From an uncultured Oscillospiraceae bacterium (GTDB taxonomy: Bacteria; Bacillota; Clostridia; Oscillospirales; Oscillospiraceae), in the NCBI GenBank assembly GCA_910578575.1, contig CAJTQP010000002.1, forward strand, positions 12,797 to 76,796: 64,000 bases of DNA, written 5' to 3'. Positions 51,953 through 60,835 of the stretch are shown piece by piece. The translations under genes were made by a program, and so were the position numbers. Each line of letters begins with the position of its first letter. Position 1 is the stretch's first letter. Under the pieces are notes generated by a model. The model did no database searches, was not told the origin of the DNA, and saw only the letters and a program-made list of their open reading frames with translations.

Positions 51953-52015
51953 GTGACTTTTTCGGCCATTTATGGTATGCTATGGGTACAGGAGGGGACC
52001 CCTCCTCCTGTACCC
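51953..52015 (+). promoter_or_regulatory. hpf promoter and 5' stem-loop
   Basis: GTGACT (51953-51958), 17-nt spacer, TATGCT (51976-51981). The transcript should begin at the stem GGGTACAGGAGG (51984-51995)/CCTCCTGTACCC (52004-52015), just before the hpf ribosome binding site AAGGAG. The stem itself contains an AGGAGG. Confidence 0.65.
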
Positions 52016-52034
52016 ACGAAAGGAGCTGTCTTTC

Positions 52035-52574
52035 ATGAAATTCACCTTTACTGACAAGAAAGTGAACATCCCCGACCGCGTTCACGCCTACGCCGAGAAG
52101 AAGATCGGCAAACTGGAGCGTTATTTCAAGAACGAGCCTGAGACCTCCGTGGTCTTCAGCGTGGAGAAGGGTCGCAACATCTTAGAAGTCACCATTCGCT
52201 CTGGCGCCACCATCATCCGCGTGGCGGAGAGCACCTCCGATATGTTCGTCTCCATCGACGCCGCTGTGGCCTCTATCGAGCGCCAGCTGCGCAAGAACAA
52301 GACCCGTCTGGAGAAGCGCCTGCGCAAGGAGGCCTTCGCCCCCGACGAGGAGGCCTTTGTCCCCGAATCTGACGAGGAGGAGGAGTCCTCCTATCAGGTG
52401 GTCCGCTCCAAGCGCTTCTTCTTCCGTCCCATGACGGTGGACGAGGCCATCCTCCAGATGAACCTGGTGGACCACACCTTCTTCGCCTTCCGCAACGACG
52501 ACGAGGGCGGTGCCTTCTCCGTGGTCTATCGCCGCAACGACGGCGGCTACGGCATCATCGTTGACCAGGACTGA
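52035..52574 (+). CDS. hpf: Ribosome hibernation promoting factor, long form
   Basis: 179 residues. N-terminal ribosome-binding domain (MKFTFTDKKVNIPDRVHAY, KLERYF, ADMFVSID-like SDMFVSIDAAVASIE) followed by an acidic linker and the C-terminal dimerisation domain (KRFFFRPMTVDEAILQMNLV, HTFFAFRN). The long form makes 100S ribosome dimers in stationary phase. AAGGAG lies 10 nt before the start. Followed by a terminator. Confidence 0.96.
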   Translation: MKFTFTDKKVNIPDRVHAYAEKKIGKLERYFKNEPETSVVFSVEKGRNILEVTIRSGATIIRVAESTSDMFVSIDAAVASIERQLRKNKTRLEKRLRKEAFAPDEEAFVPESDEEEESSYQVVRSKRFFFRPMTVDEAILQMNLVDHTFFAFRNDDEGGAFSVVYRRNDGGYGIIVDQD

Positions 52575-52604
52575 TGGCGCAGCGCAAACGCTGAACATAC
52601 AAAC

Positions 52605-52638
52605 CCGCCCGGCAGGACAAGCCTGCCGGGCGGTTTTT
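52605..52638 (+). terminator. Terminator of hpf
   Basis: CCGCCCGGCAGG (52605-52616) pairs with CCTGCCGGGCGG (52622-52633), then TTTTT. Confidence 0.95.
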
Positions 52639-52645
52639 CTATGGG

Positions 52646-53752
52646 TCATTCCTCCAACCTCAGGTCATTCTCCCTGATCCAGCCCATACGCCGGAAGGGG
52701 ATGCTGATGAGCCAGGTGACCACGCCGGGGAGGACGAAGCACACCAGGACCAACCCCAGCCAGTCCAGCCCGGTGACGGCGGTCTTCAATCCCTCCGCCA
52801 CGTCGTTCACCCAGCCGGTGTATACCCCAATGGGCCCCACCAGGCCGCAGGTCCCCATGCCGGAGGACACCGGGGTCCCGTTCATCTCCATGCGGAACAG
52901 GCAGGTGGCAATGGGTCCGGTGATGGCCGCCGCCAAGGTGGGGGGGATCCAAATCTTGGGGTTGCGGACGATGTTGCCCATTTGCAGCATAGAGGTCCCC
53001 AAACCCTGGGACACCAGACCGCCCCAGCGGTTCTCCCGGAAAGACATCACCGCGAAGCCCACCATCTGGGCGCAGCAGCCTGCCACGGCGGCTCCCCCGG
53101 CCAAACCTGTGAGGCTCAGGGCCGCGCATATCGCGGCGCTGGAGATGGGCAGGGTCAGGGCCACCCCCACGATGACAGACACCAGGATGCCCATAAAGAA
53201 GGGCTGCAACTCTGTGGCCCACATAATCAGCTGGCCCACAGCGGAGGCGGCTTTCCCTATGGGCGGGGCGATGACGTAGGCCAGGCCGATGCCCACCAGC
53301 ACGGTGACGATGGGGGTCACCAGAATGTCCACCTTCGTCTCCTTGGACACGGCCTTGCCGCACTCCGCCGCCAGCACGGCGATCACCAGCACCGCCAAGG
53401 GGCCTCCCGCGCCCCCCAGGATGTTGGTGGCGTAGCCCACCGTCACCAGGGAGAAGAGCACCAGGGGCGGGGCTTGGAGGGCGTAGCCGATGGCCACCGC
53501 CATGGCAGGGCCCACCATGGCCGAGGCCAGACCCCCCACGGTGTAGGCGGTGGCGGCGTCGCCGCTGCCCACGGTAAGGACCGTGGCCTGCAAAAAGCCG
53601 ATGTGGAATTGGGTCCCCAGGGTGTTGAGGATGGTCCCCACCAGCAGGGTGCAGAACAGCCCCTGGGCCATGGCCCCCAGGGCATCCACCCCATAGCGCT
53701 TGGCGGAGATGACAATATTTTTGCGTTTCAAAAACGCCCGGACTCGCTCCAT
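52646..53752 (-). CDS. PTS-like IIC membrane transporter (PTS_EIIC_2 family)
   Basis: 368 residues from ATG 53752 with AAAGGAA upstream; other ATGs lie 7 and 10 codons further upstream. About ten hydrophobic segments, Gly/Ala-rich, with YGVDALGAMAQGLFCTLLVG at the N-terminus and GTPVSSGMGTCGLVGPIGVY near the end, as in IIC-like proteins of Firmicutes that lack adjacent IIA/IIB genes. No PTS partner is near. Substrate unknown. Confidence 0.8.
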   Translation of the reverse strand: MERVRAFLKRKNIVISAKRYGVDALGAMAQGLFCTLLVGTILNTLGTQFHIGFLQATVLTVGSGDAATAYTVGGLASAMVGPAMAVAIGYALQAPPLVLFSLVTVGYATNILGGAGGPLAVLVIAVLAAECGKAVSKETKVDILVTPIVTVLVGIGLAYVIAPPIGKAASAVGQLIMWATELQPFFMGILVSVIVGVALTLPISSAAICAALSLTGLAGGAAVAGCCAQMVGFAVMSFRENRWGGLVSQGLGTSMLQMGNIVRNPKIWIPPTLAAAITGPIATCLFRMEMNGTPVSSGMGTCGLVGPIGVYTGWVNDVAEGLKTAVTGLDWLGLVLVCFVLPGVVTWLISIPFRRMGWIRENDLRLEE

Positions 53753-53772
53753 GGCAGTTGGTTCCTTTCTCA

Positions 53773-53821
53773 TACAAAGCAATAGACTTCACAGGTGTCA
53801 AGACACTTGTGAAGTCTATTG
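53773..53821 (-). promoter_or_regulatory. Promoter with 42-bp palindromic operator upstream of the IIC gene
   Basis: CAATAGACTTCACAGGTGTC pairs with the right arm ending GTGAAGTCTATTG (53780-53821) with one mismatch and a 2-bp centre. The -35 TTGACA (53801-53796) is in the middle; TTTGTA (53778-53773) is 17 nt away. Confidence 0.7.
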
Positions 53822-53873
53822 TACCATCTTTTGTGGGATTGTCAATGGGAAAAACGAAGGAGGCCCTGACCGC

Positions 53874-55334
53874 TCACTTGTTTTCCGTCAGGAGCTGGTA
53901 TTTTACCTCCCAGAGCTTCTTGGACAGGTCCACATAGTAGTTGTGGGGGTTGTCAAAGCGCTTCACTTCCTCCCACAAGGTATCCATCTGTTCTTGGCAG
54001 TAGCGCTGGATCTCCTCCAGCTTGGGCAGCTGGTATACCAGCTCGCCCTGGAGGAAGATGGGTTCTTGGAGCTCCCTGACGTGGAAGTCGGTGATGGTCT
54101 TTTTCTTCCAGGTGGCGTCGGGGTCGAAAATGGTCAGGCTGCCGTCGGGGTTCTTGTTGCTCTCCACGTCCTCGTCCCGGACGCACAGCCAGTCCCCGAT
54201 GGCCTTGCCGTGCTCGTTGTCGTAGAGGCGGTACACCCGCTTGAACTGGGGGGTGGTGATTTTGGCGATGTTTTCGCTGAGCTTGATCTTGGGGATCACC
54301 TTCCCGTTCTCATCCTCATAGCCCACCAGCTTATACACCCCGCCGAACACCGGTTCACTCCGGGCGGTGATGAGCCGCTCGCCCACCCCGAAGCTGTCGA
54401 TCTGGGCCCCCTGGAGGAGCAGGTCCTGGATGATGAACTCGTCCAGGGAGTTGGAGACGGTGATCTTACAGTCCGGCCACCCGGCCTCGTCCAGCATCTG
54501 CCGGGCGGTCTGGGTGAGGTAGGCCATATCCCCGGAGTCCAGGCGAATGCCACAGTGGGTGATGCCACGGGGGCGCAGCACCTCGTTGAAGGCCCGGATG
54601 GCGTCGGGGATGCCGCTTTTCAGGGTGTTGTAGGTATCCACCAGCAGCACGGCATTTTCAGGGTAGACCTCGCAGTAGGTCTTGAAGGCCTCATACTGGC
54701 TCTCGAAGGTCTGGACCCAGGCGTGGGCCATGGTCCCCCCGGCAGGGACACCATAGAGCTGGTCGGAGATGGTGCAGGCAGTGCCCTTACAGCCCCCGAT
54801 GAAGGCGGCGCGGGCCCCGTCGATGGCCCCCCCGGAGCCCTGGGCCCGGCGGGAGCCGAACTCCAGCACCGTGCGCCCCTTGGCGGCCCGGACGATGCGG
54901 TTGGCCTTGGTGGCGATGAGGCTCTGGTGGTTGATGGTCAGCAGCAGGAAGGTCTCCAACAGCTGGGCCTCGATGGCAGGGGCCCGAACGGTGAGGATGG
55001 GCTCCTGGGGGAACACTGGGGTCCCCTCCGGGACGGCGTAGATATCCCCAGTAAACTTGAAGTGTTCCAGATAGGACAAAAAGCCCTCGTCGAACATCTT
55101 CCGGCCCCGCAGGTAGGCGATATCCTCCGGCTCAAAGTGGAGGTCCTGGATGTACTCCACCACCTGCTCCAAGCCGGCGGCGATGGCGTAGCCCCCGTTG
55201 TCGGGGACACTGCGGAAGAAGAGGTCGAAGTGGGTGATGCGGTCCTTGTATCCGGCCTTAAAATAGCCATTGCCCATGGTGAGCTCATAGAAGTCACACA
55301 GCATGGTCATATTCAGGGTCTTACTTGTGTTCAT
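53874..55334 (-). CDS. pncB: Nicotinate phosphoribosyltransferase
   Basis: 486 residues from ATG 55334 with AGAAGG upstream. TMLCDFYELTMGNGYFKAG at the N-terminus, the catalytic-His region TINHQSLIATKANRI, EFGSRRAQG and RLDSGDMAYL. Makes nicotinate mononucleotide in NAD salvage. Monocistronic. Confidence 0.95.
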   Translation of the reverse strand: MNTSKTLNMTMLCDFYELTMGNGYFKAGYKDRITHFDLFFRSVPDNGGYAIAAGLEQVVEYIQDLHFEPEDIAYLRGRKMFDEGFLSYLEHFKFTGDIYAVPEGTPVFPQEPILTVRAPAIEAQLLETFLLLTINHQSLIATKANRIVRAAKGRTVLEFGSRRAQGSGGAIDGARAAFIGGCKGTACTISDQLYGVPAGGTMAHAWVQTFESQYEAFKTYCEVYPENAVLLVDTYNTLKSGIPDAIRAFNEVLRPRGITHCGIRLDSGDMAYLTQTARQMLDEAGWPDCKITVSNSLDEFIIQDLLLQGAQIDSFGVGERLITARSEPVFGGVYKLVGYEDENGKVIPKIKLSENIAKITTPQFKRVYRLYDNEHGKAIGDWLCVRDEDVESNKNPDGSLTIFDPDATWKKKTITDFHVRELQEPIFLQGELVYQLPKLEEIQRYCQEQMDTLWEEVKRFDNPHNYYVDLSKKLWEVKYQLLTENK

Positions 55335-55452
55335 GGTCAACACCTTCTGTTTTTATCCCCGCCCACGGGCAGGTGATTTGGCGTGGAAGGCGGGGCTTGC
55401 CTGATGGAAGCCTGACAAGACAGCCGTAAAGTCCCCCCACGTTCTTTCCTCA

Positions 55453-55481
55453 ACTATACACGAAAGCGGGGAAAAATGCAA
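55453..55481 (-). promoter_or_regulatory. Promoter of pncB
   Basis: On the minus strand TTGCAT (55481-55476), 17-nt spacer, TATAGT (55458-55453). Confidence 0.8.
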
Positions 55482-55601
55482 GGAATCCCCGCAAAAACCG
55501 AAGATTTTCCTGGGGGACAGCGCCGGTATGATGCGTGTTCCGTCATTTTACAGGCAGTTGGGGCCGCAGCCTTTCGCATTTCAGTTCAACACAGAACTTG
55601 T

Positions 55602-55880
55602 TTAGCAGAAAAAGCGTATCTCCTCCACACAAAAATGTTCTTTCCATTTCCGGCAGATCATAAAAAACTGCGCAGAAATGGTGTCCAGCAGCTCATTTAG
55701 ATCGTTTTGGGGAATGCGTCCCGCATTGTTGGCAATGATACATTGCCCGGAGCGGGTCAACCATACCTTTGTTGCGTTTGGGGACGGCCTGCCTGTGGCG
55801 ATATGGACATGGATCGGCTCATCCCCTTCGTTTGACCAGAAAAACACCAGATAGCCGCCAATACGAAACAAACTAGGCAA
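55602..55880 (-). CDS. DUF4160 domain protein, copy 2
   Basis: 92 residues from a TTG at 55880, chosen by alignment with copy 1 (PSLFRIGGYLVFFWSNEGDE, EPIHVHIATG, NATKVW) and GGGAGGG upstream. It overlaps its partner gene by 8 bp. Ends HFCVEEIRFFC, close to HFGQITYFC in copy 1. About half the residues match the first copy, so the two are old paralogues or separate acquisitions. Confidence 0.82.
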   Translation of the reverse strand: MPSLFRIGGYLVFFWSNEGDEPIHVHIATGRPSPNATKVWLTRSGQCIIANNAGRIPQNDLNELLDTISAQFFMICRKWKEHFCVEEIRFFC

Positions 55881-56142
55881 AGCGAAGCCCTCCCTGCGCT
55901 GCATAGCGATACAACAGATGCGCATTATGCTGCAAAAACTCCTCAAAGAATGCCGTCTCCTCCCCAGTAAAGCCTTCAATAAACTTCCACTGATAGGATG
56001 GCAGCACACAACGAGCAGACGCAAATCCAGTCTGCGTTGGACGTTCAAAATGGACCTCGACCCTCTGTTCTCCATCCTTCTCCATGAGATGGGAGTGGGT
56101 GATCTCGGTTTCGTCCGCTAGGGTCATATATGGGTACATCAT
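55873..56142 (-). CDS. Small protein of a DUF4160 module, copy 2
   Basis: 89 residues, MMYPYMTLADETEITHSHLM, ending YAAQGGLRFA. Paralogue of the protein at 7846-8118, with the same place before a DUF4160 gene. GGAAAGGTGG lies upstream; GTG 56145 and ATG 56139 are alternative starts. Function unknown. Confidence 0.75.
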   Translation of the reverse strand: MMYPYMTLADETEITHSHLMEKDGEQRVEVHFERPTQTGFASARCVLPSYQWKFIEGFTGEETAFFEEFLQHNAHLLYRYAAQGGLRFA

Positions 56143-56279
56143 CACAGCAGTCCACCTTTCCTGCGATATATTTTATCAGATAGAGTAGGGGAACGCAAGC
56201 CTACCCCACAGTCTGCAATAACGTGCATTCTTTTCCTTCGTATCCCTATTTTCTTGTCGGGGCGAGAAAGCGATTGCCG

Positions 56280-57479
56280 TCATGCCCCCAGAAGCCAATC
56301 CAAAGCATACTCCTGGCGAATCCCATTGTGGGAGATGGGCGGGTCCAGGTCCATGGTGAGCAGGTATTTGGGATAATGGTCCGCGATGCTGTCCAGGGGC
56401 CGCAGCTCCCGCTCCAGGGTCGCCGCCTCCCGTACCGTCCAAGCCACCTGGTAATAGCTCAGATCTCCCTCCTGGTCTTGGGCCACAAAGTCCACCTCCG
56501 CGTTCCCCACTTTCCCCACATAGACCCGATACCCTCTGCGCAGCAGCTCCAGATAGACCACATTCTCCAGGATGTGGCCCTGGTCCACATTGCGCTGCCC
56601 CAGGAGGTAATAGCGCAGGCCCAGGTCCGCCAGGTAATACTTCTCCTGGAGCTGGAGATAGGCTTTGCCCTTGATGTCATAGCGGCTGACACGGTACATC
56701 AACAAACTCTCCGTGATCCCTTCCAGGTAGTTCTCCACCGTGTGGCTGGAAATCTTCCGGCCCGCGCTGGTCATGCTGTCCGCGATTTTTTTGATGGTAC
56801 AGGGATTCCCAATGTTGTCAAAGAGGAACTTGAGCACACTCTTTAGCATGGAGGGGTCCTGTATCTTTTTCCGGGCCACGATGTCGTTGAGGACCACCGA
56901 ATTATAGATACCGTCCAGGTAGGCGTGGATATTGCGGCGGTTGTCCAGTTGGACGGTATAGGGGAAGGAGCTGTTATAGACATAATTGCGGTACAGCGCC
57001 TCCTTGCTGGCCCCTGGGTCAAAGGCACTGGCGTATTCCCGAAAGGAGAGGGGCAGCATTTTCAGCTCCACATAGCGCCCAGACAGCAGCGTGGCCAGCT
57101 CCCCGGACATGAAATAGGCGTTGGAGCCTGTGAGATACACATCGGCGTTTTTCTTCACAAACAGGCTATCCACAGCCTTTTGATAGTCCGCCACATGCTG
57201 AATCTCATCCAGGAAGATATAGTTCATCCGCTCTGGGCACATCTGCCCCTTGATGTAGTCATATAGTACCCGGTAATCGCAAAGAGGCTCGTTCTCCGCC
57301 TCTTCAAAGTTGAGGGTGATGATCTGTTCCTCCAACACCCCCAGGGCACGCAGCTGCTCCTGAAAGAGATCAAAGAGGGTGGACTTCCCACAGCGGCGGA
57401 TGCCGGAGATCACCTTGATGATCTGCTGATCCTTCCACTCCATTAGAAAGTTCAAATAATCTGGTCGTTGGATCGTCAT
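56280..57479 (-). CDS. AAA ATPase with DUF4143 domain
   Basis: 399 residues. AAA_14-type ATPase at the N-terminus: Walker A SGIRRCGKSTL, Walker B NYIFLDEIQHV, sensor YLTGSNAYFMSG. The C-terminal DUF4143 half has ISSHTVENYLEGI and a nuclease-like EVDFVAQDQEG...YYQVAWT. Common in gut bacteria, often in many copies; proposed roles include DNA defence, none proven. Monocistronic. Confidence 0.9.
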   Translation of the reverse strand: MTIQRPDYLNFLMEWKDQQIIKVISGIRRCGKSTLFDLFQEQLRALGVLEEQIITLNFEEAENEPLCDYRVLYDYIKGQMCPERMNYIFLDEIQHVADYQKAVDSLFVKKNADVYLTGSNAYFMSGELATLLSGRYVELKMLPLSFREYASAFDPGASKEALYRNYVYNSSFPYTVQLDNRRNIHAYLDGIYNSVVLNDIVARKKIQDPSMLKSVLKFLFDNIGNPCTIKKIADSMTSAGRKISSHTVENYLEGITESLLMYRVSRYDIKGKAYLQLQEKYYLADLGLRYYLLGQRNVDQGHILENVVYLELLRRGYRVYVGKVGNAEVDFVAQDQEGDLSYYQVAWTVREAATLERELRPLDSIADHYPKYLLTMDLDPPISHNGIRQEYALDWLLGA

Positions 57480-57684
57480 CCCTTCGCCTCCTCACTTTGT
57501 TTTCTAGTAGGATACCACAAATGCAGGAAAAATAAAAGCATTTGCATTGTACTTCAATCTTTTTTCTCCCCCGGCCCAAGGTAAAAATCAAACGCATTTT
57601 GCCGTTCCCCGTCATTTTTGCTTGTCCCCTGGGCATGAACCCCCGCCCCCCGCCATAGGGTTTAGGAGAAAGGACGGGATTACT
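57480..57684. other. Intergenic region between divergent ATPase and deacetylase genes
   Basis: 205 bp, AT-rich at 57490-57560 with AAATGC and GCATTT repeats. No strong -35/-10 pair stood out and no gene was seen. Confidence 0.4.
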
Positions 57685-58473
57685 ATGAAGTTTCTACGCT
57701 CCAAGGAACCGCGGCGGCGGGTGATCGTCCTGCGCCGCCGGCATGTGGCCATCCCCGCGGCGCTGCTGTGCATCTGCGCCCTGTGCCTGCTGGCGAACCT
57801 GCCGGCCTACGTATCCGCCTCCACCGCCACCCGGCAGCTGCCCATCTACTGCGTCCAGCGGGACAGCAAGGTCTGCGCCCTCTCCTTCGACGCCGCCTGG
57901 GGCAACGAGGACACCCAGACCCTCATCGACATCCTGGGCCGCTACGACGTGAAGGCCACCTTCTTCGTGGTGGGGGAGTGGGTGGACAAATACCCGGAGT
58001 CGGTGAAGGCCCTGTCAGACGCGGGCCATGAGATCATGTGCCACTCCAACGACCACGCCCACTTCAACACCCTCTCCGCCGACCAGATCGCGGCGGATAT
58101 CAACGCCTGCTGTGACAAGATCGAAGCCGTCACCGGCACCCGCCCCACCCTCTTCCGCCCTCCCTTTGGGGAGTATGACGACCATGTGGTCACCACGGTG
58201 CGGGGCATGGGCATGGAGATCATCCAATGGGACGTGGACAGCCTGGACTGGAAGGACTACGACGCCCCCACCATCACCCAGCGGGTGACCTCCAAGGTGG
58301 GGCCGGGGTCCATCGTCCTCTTCCACAACGCCGCCCTCCACACCCCGGAGGCCCTGCCCTCCATCCTGGAATATCTCCTCCAGGAGGGCTACGACGTGGT
58401 CCCCATCAGCCAGCTCATCCTCAGCGGGGACTATACCCTGGACCACACCGGCCGGCAGTGCCCGGTGGAATGA
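57685..58473 (+). CDS. Polysaccharide deacetylase, PdaB-like
   Basis: 262 residues from ATG 57685 with AGGAGAAAGGA upstream. One membrane segment (AIPAALLCICALCLLANL), then the NodB domain: catalytic Asp in LSFDAAWGNEDT, metal His pair in CHSNDHAHFN, TRPTLFRPPFGEYD and IVLFHNAALHTPEAL. PIYCVQRDSKVCALSFD matches the PdaB group of sporulation deacetylases, which act on cortex peptidoglycan. Supports a spore-former. Confidence 0.9.
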   Translation: MKFLRSKEPRRRVIVLRRRHVAIPAALLCICALCLLANLPAYVSASTATRQLPIYCVQRDSKVCALSFDAAWGNEDTQTLIDILGRYDVKATFFVVGEWVDKYPESVKALSDAGHEIMCHSNDHAHFNTLSADQIAADINACCDKIEAVTGTRPTLFRPPFGEYDDHVVTTVRGMGMEIIQWDVDSLDWKDYDAPTITQRVTSKVGPGSIVLFHNAALHTPEALPSILEYLLQEGYDVVPISQLILSGDYTLDHTGRQCPVE

Positions 58474-58479
58474 TGCGAA

Positions 58480-58520
58480 AAGCCCAGGCGGTGAATCTTC
58501 TACCGCCTGGGCTTTCTTTG
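58480..58520. terminator. Bidirectional terminator
   Basis: AAGCCCAGGCGGT (58480-58492) pairs with ACCGCCTGGGCTT (58502-58514); T-runs on both sides serve the deacetylase and the convergent chemoreceptor gene. Confidence 0.9.
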
Positions 58521-58538
58521 TGGTATGTCTGGTATTTC

Positions 58539-60557
58539 TCAGCGAATCCCAGCCGTCTCCCGCAGCTGGAAGCGAGACACCAGCTCCCGCAGCATGGCCG
58601 CCTGGCCGGACAGCTCCTCGCTGGCGGCGGCACTCTCCTCGGCGGTGGCCACGTTGGTCTGGACCACCGTGGAGATCTGCCCGATCCCCTGGGTGATCTC
58701 CTCGGCGTTGACATCCTGCTGGCGGGTGTAGTCGGCGATGCCGTCGATGAGCTTGCTCATCTCGTCGGCGTGGGCCACCACGTCCAGCATGGAGGTGGCC
58801 GTATCCTGGGCGGCCTGGACCCCCTCGTCCATGGACTCCACCGTCTGGCTCAGCAGCACCGTGGTCTCCTGGGCGGCTTCCGAGGATTTCCCCGCCAGGG
58901 CCCGGACCTCATCGGCCACCACCGCGAAGCCCTTCCCTGCGGCCCCGGCACGGGCGGCCTCTACGGCGGCGTTCAGGGCCAGGATGTTGGTCTGGAAAGC
59001 GATGTCCTCGATGGTCTTCACCACCTTGTGGATCTCCGTGGACTTGTCGCTGATGCGCTGGATCACCACCGTCATATTCTTCATCTTGTCGTTGCTGGAC
59101 AGCAGCCCATCCTTCACCGCCTGGGAGAGGCGGCGGGCCTCCTGGGCCCCCTGGGCGATCTTATGCACGCTGTCGGACATGGCGTTGATGTGCCCCGCCA
59201 GGGTCTCCACCTCTGCCGCCTGCTCTGTGGAGCCCTGGGACAGGGTGGTGGCGCTGTTGGACACCTGCTCTGCCCCGGCGGCCACGTCCTTGGAGGCGGC
59301 CCGGAGCTGGCCCATGATCCCGTTCAGGGCGTAGGAGATCTCCTCCAGGCTGCTCTTGATCTTTTCAAACTCCCCGTTGTACTCCTGCTGGAGGGTAAAG
59401 GTCAGGTTCCCGTCGGCAATCTCCCGCAGGGTATCCGCGATCTCATTGATGTAGGTCACATAGCTGCGCAGTTGGAGGGTGACTTGATTGAAGTCGTCCG
59501 CCAGCACCCCCAGCTCGTCGTTGGAGTGGTAGTGTATCTTCTGGTTCAGCTCCCCCTGGGCAATGCGGGTGGCCACCCGGCTGAGCTCCTGCACCGGCCG
59601 ACCAATGACCCGCCGGACCTGGATCACCACCAGCACCACCAGCACCAGCACCGCCAGCACTGCCACCAGCAGCATACTCCCGGTCAACTGGTTCAGCTCC
59701 TGGAGCACCTCCCCGCGGGAGACGTAGGCCACCGCCGCCCAGTCGCTGCCGGGGACCTGCTCCACCTGGACATAGCTGCCCTCATAGAGGTCCAGCCCGG
59801 TGGCCCCGTTGCTGATGCGCTGGCTCACATAGCCATAGAGGCCCTCTGTCAGCTCTCCCAGGGTCTTGCCGGTGATATTGGGGTCCTTGTGGCCGATGAT
59901 GGTGTCTGTGCGGGTATCCACCAAAAAGATGCCGCCGGTGTCCTCGATCTGGACCTGGCTGACGATCTGGGAGATGGCGTCCAGATACACATCTGCCGCA
60001 GCCACCCCCCGCACGGCGCCGCCGCTGGTCTTCAGCACCCCGGAGGCCCCCACCACATAGGCCTGGCTGTCCTCATCAAAATACACATCCCCCAGGATGA
60101 AGTCCTCGGAGTTGATCCCATCTTGGTACCAACTCTTGGTGGTGGCGTCAAAATCCGGCCCCGGCACGAAGGAGGCGTGGTATAGGGCCCCGTCCGTCAG
60201 GGCCACATAGAGCCCGGCGGGGTAGGCCTCGTTCTGTCCCACGGTGTGGCGGATGTATTCCGACATGGCGGGGACATCCATATCCTCATATTCAATGGTA
60301 TCCCGCTGGGCCTCCAGCATGGTCAGGGTACTGTTCATCCAGGCCCTGGTCTCCTGGAGGGTCCGCTCCGTGGTGGTCTGCAACAGGTCCTCGCTCTTGT
60401 CTGACAGCGCATGGGACATCTGGAAATAGACGATGCCAAGCAAAAGCGCCACCGCGATGATCACGCTGCCCACGATGGCCACCACCAATTTCCCCGTGAT
60501 CCCCCAGCCTTGCCGGGTCTTACCGGGGCGCGCAGTGCCCTCTCTTCTCTGCTTCAT
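58539..60557 (-). CDS. Methyl-accepting chemotaxis protein with Cache sensor
   Basis: 672 residues from ATG 60557 with AAGGGAG upstream. First membrane helix GKLVVAIVGSVIIAVALLLG, an extracellular double-Cache domain (about 50-305, with KSWYQDGI and AVRGVAAADVYLDAI), second helix VAVLAVLVLVVLVVIQV, HAMP (about 325-380) and the signalling hairpin with AFQTNILALNAAVEAARAG. Likely senses a small metabolite. No che or flagellar genes are in the window. Confidence 0.95.
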   Translation of the reverse strand: MKQRREGTARPGKTRQGWGITGKLVVAIVGSVIIAVALLLGIVYFQMSHALSDKSEDLLQTTTERTLQETRAWMNSTLTMLEAQRDTIEYEDMDVPAMSEYIRHTVGQNEAYPAGLYVALTDGALYHASFVPGPDFDATTKSWYQDGINSEDFILGDVYFDEDSQAYVVGASGVLKTSGGAVRGVAAADVYLDAISQIVSQVQIEDTGGIFLVDTRTDTIIGHKDPNITGKTLGELTEGLYGYVSQRISNGATGLDLYEGSYVQVEQVPGSDWAAVAYVSRGEVLQELNQLTGSMLLVAVLAVLVLVVLVVIQVRRVIGRPVQELSRVATRIAQGELNQKIHYHSNDELGVLADDFNQVTLQLRSYVTYINEIADTLREIADGNLTFTLQQEYNGEFEKIKSSLEEISYALNGIMGQLRAASKDVAAGAEQVSNSATTLSQGSTEQAAEVETLAGHINAMSDSVHKIAQGAQEARRLSQAVKDGLLSSNDKMKNMTVVIQRISDKSTEIHKVVKTIEDIAFQTNILALNAAVEAARAGAAGKGFAVVADEVRALAGKSSEAAQETTVLLSQTVESMDEGVQAAQDTATSMLDVVAHADEMSKLIDGIADYTRQQDVNAEEITQGIGQISTVVQTNVATAEESAAASEELSGQAAMLRELVSRFQLRETAGIR

Positions 60558-60646
60558 ACCGATTACTCCCTTATCAATCAACTCTTCCGTCATTTTACAG
60601 GGAATGTTTTCTTCCCATGAAACGATCCCTGCCGTATGACATCAAA

Positions 60647-60675
60647 ATTATACCAAGTCAAACGTGAGAAAACAA
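60647..60675 (-). promoter_or_regulatory. Promoter of the chemoreceptor gene
   Basis: On the minus strand TTGTTT (60675-60670), 17-nt spacer, TATAAT (60652-60647). Confidence 0.75.
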
Positions 60676-60774
60676 GTATTTTGTTGGGATATGCTAAACT
60701 TTGCGGCAATTTCTCCCAACACCTCCCCAGGGCGTTGGCATCCCCCTTCCCCCAGCATTCCCAGGAGAAGGGTG

Positions 60775-60803
60775 TTGCGCTTCCAGCTTTTTTCGTGTAT
60801 ACT
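60775..60803 (+). promoter_or_regulatory. Promoter of the response regulator gene
   Basis: TTGCGC (60775-60780), 17-nt spacer, TATACT (60798-60803). Confidence 0.75.
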
Positions 60804-60835
60804 ATACCATGAAGCTATCCTTGCGGGGTGAAGTA

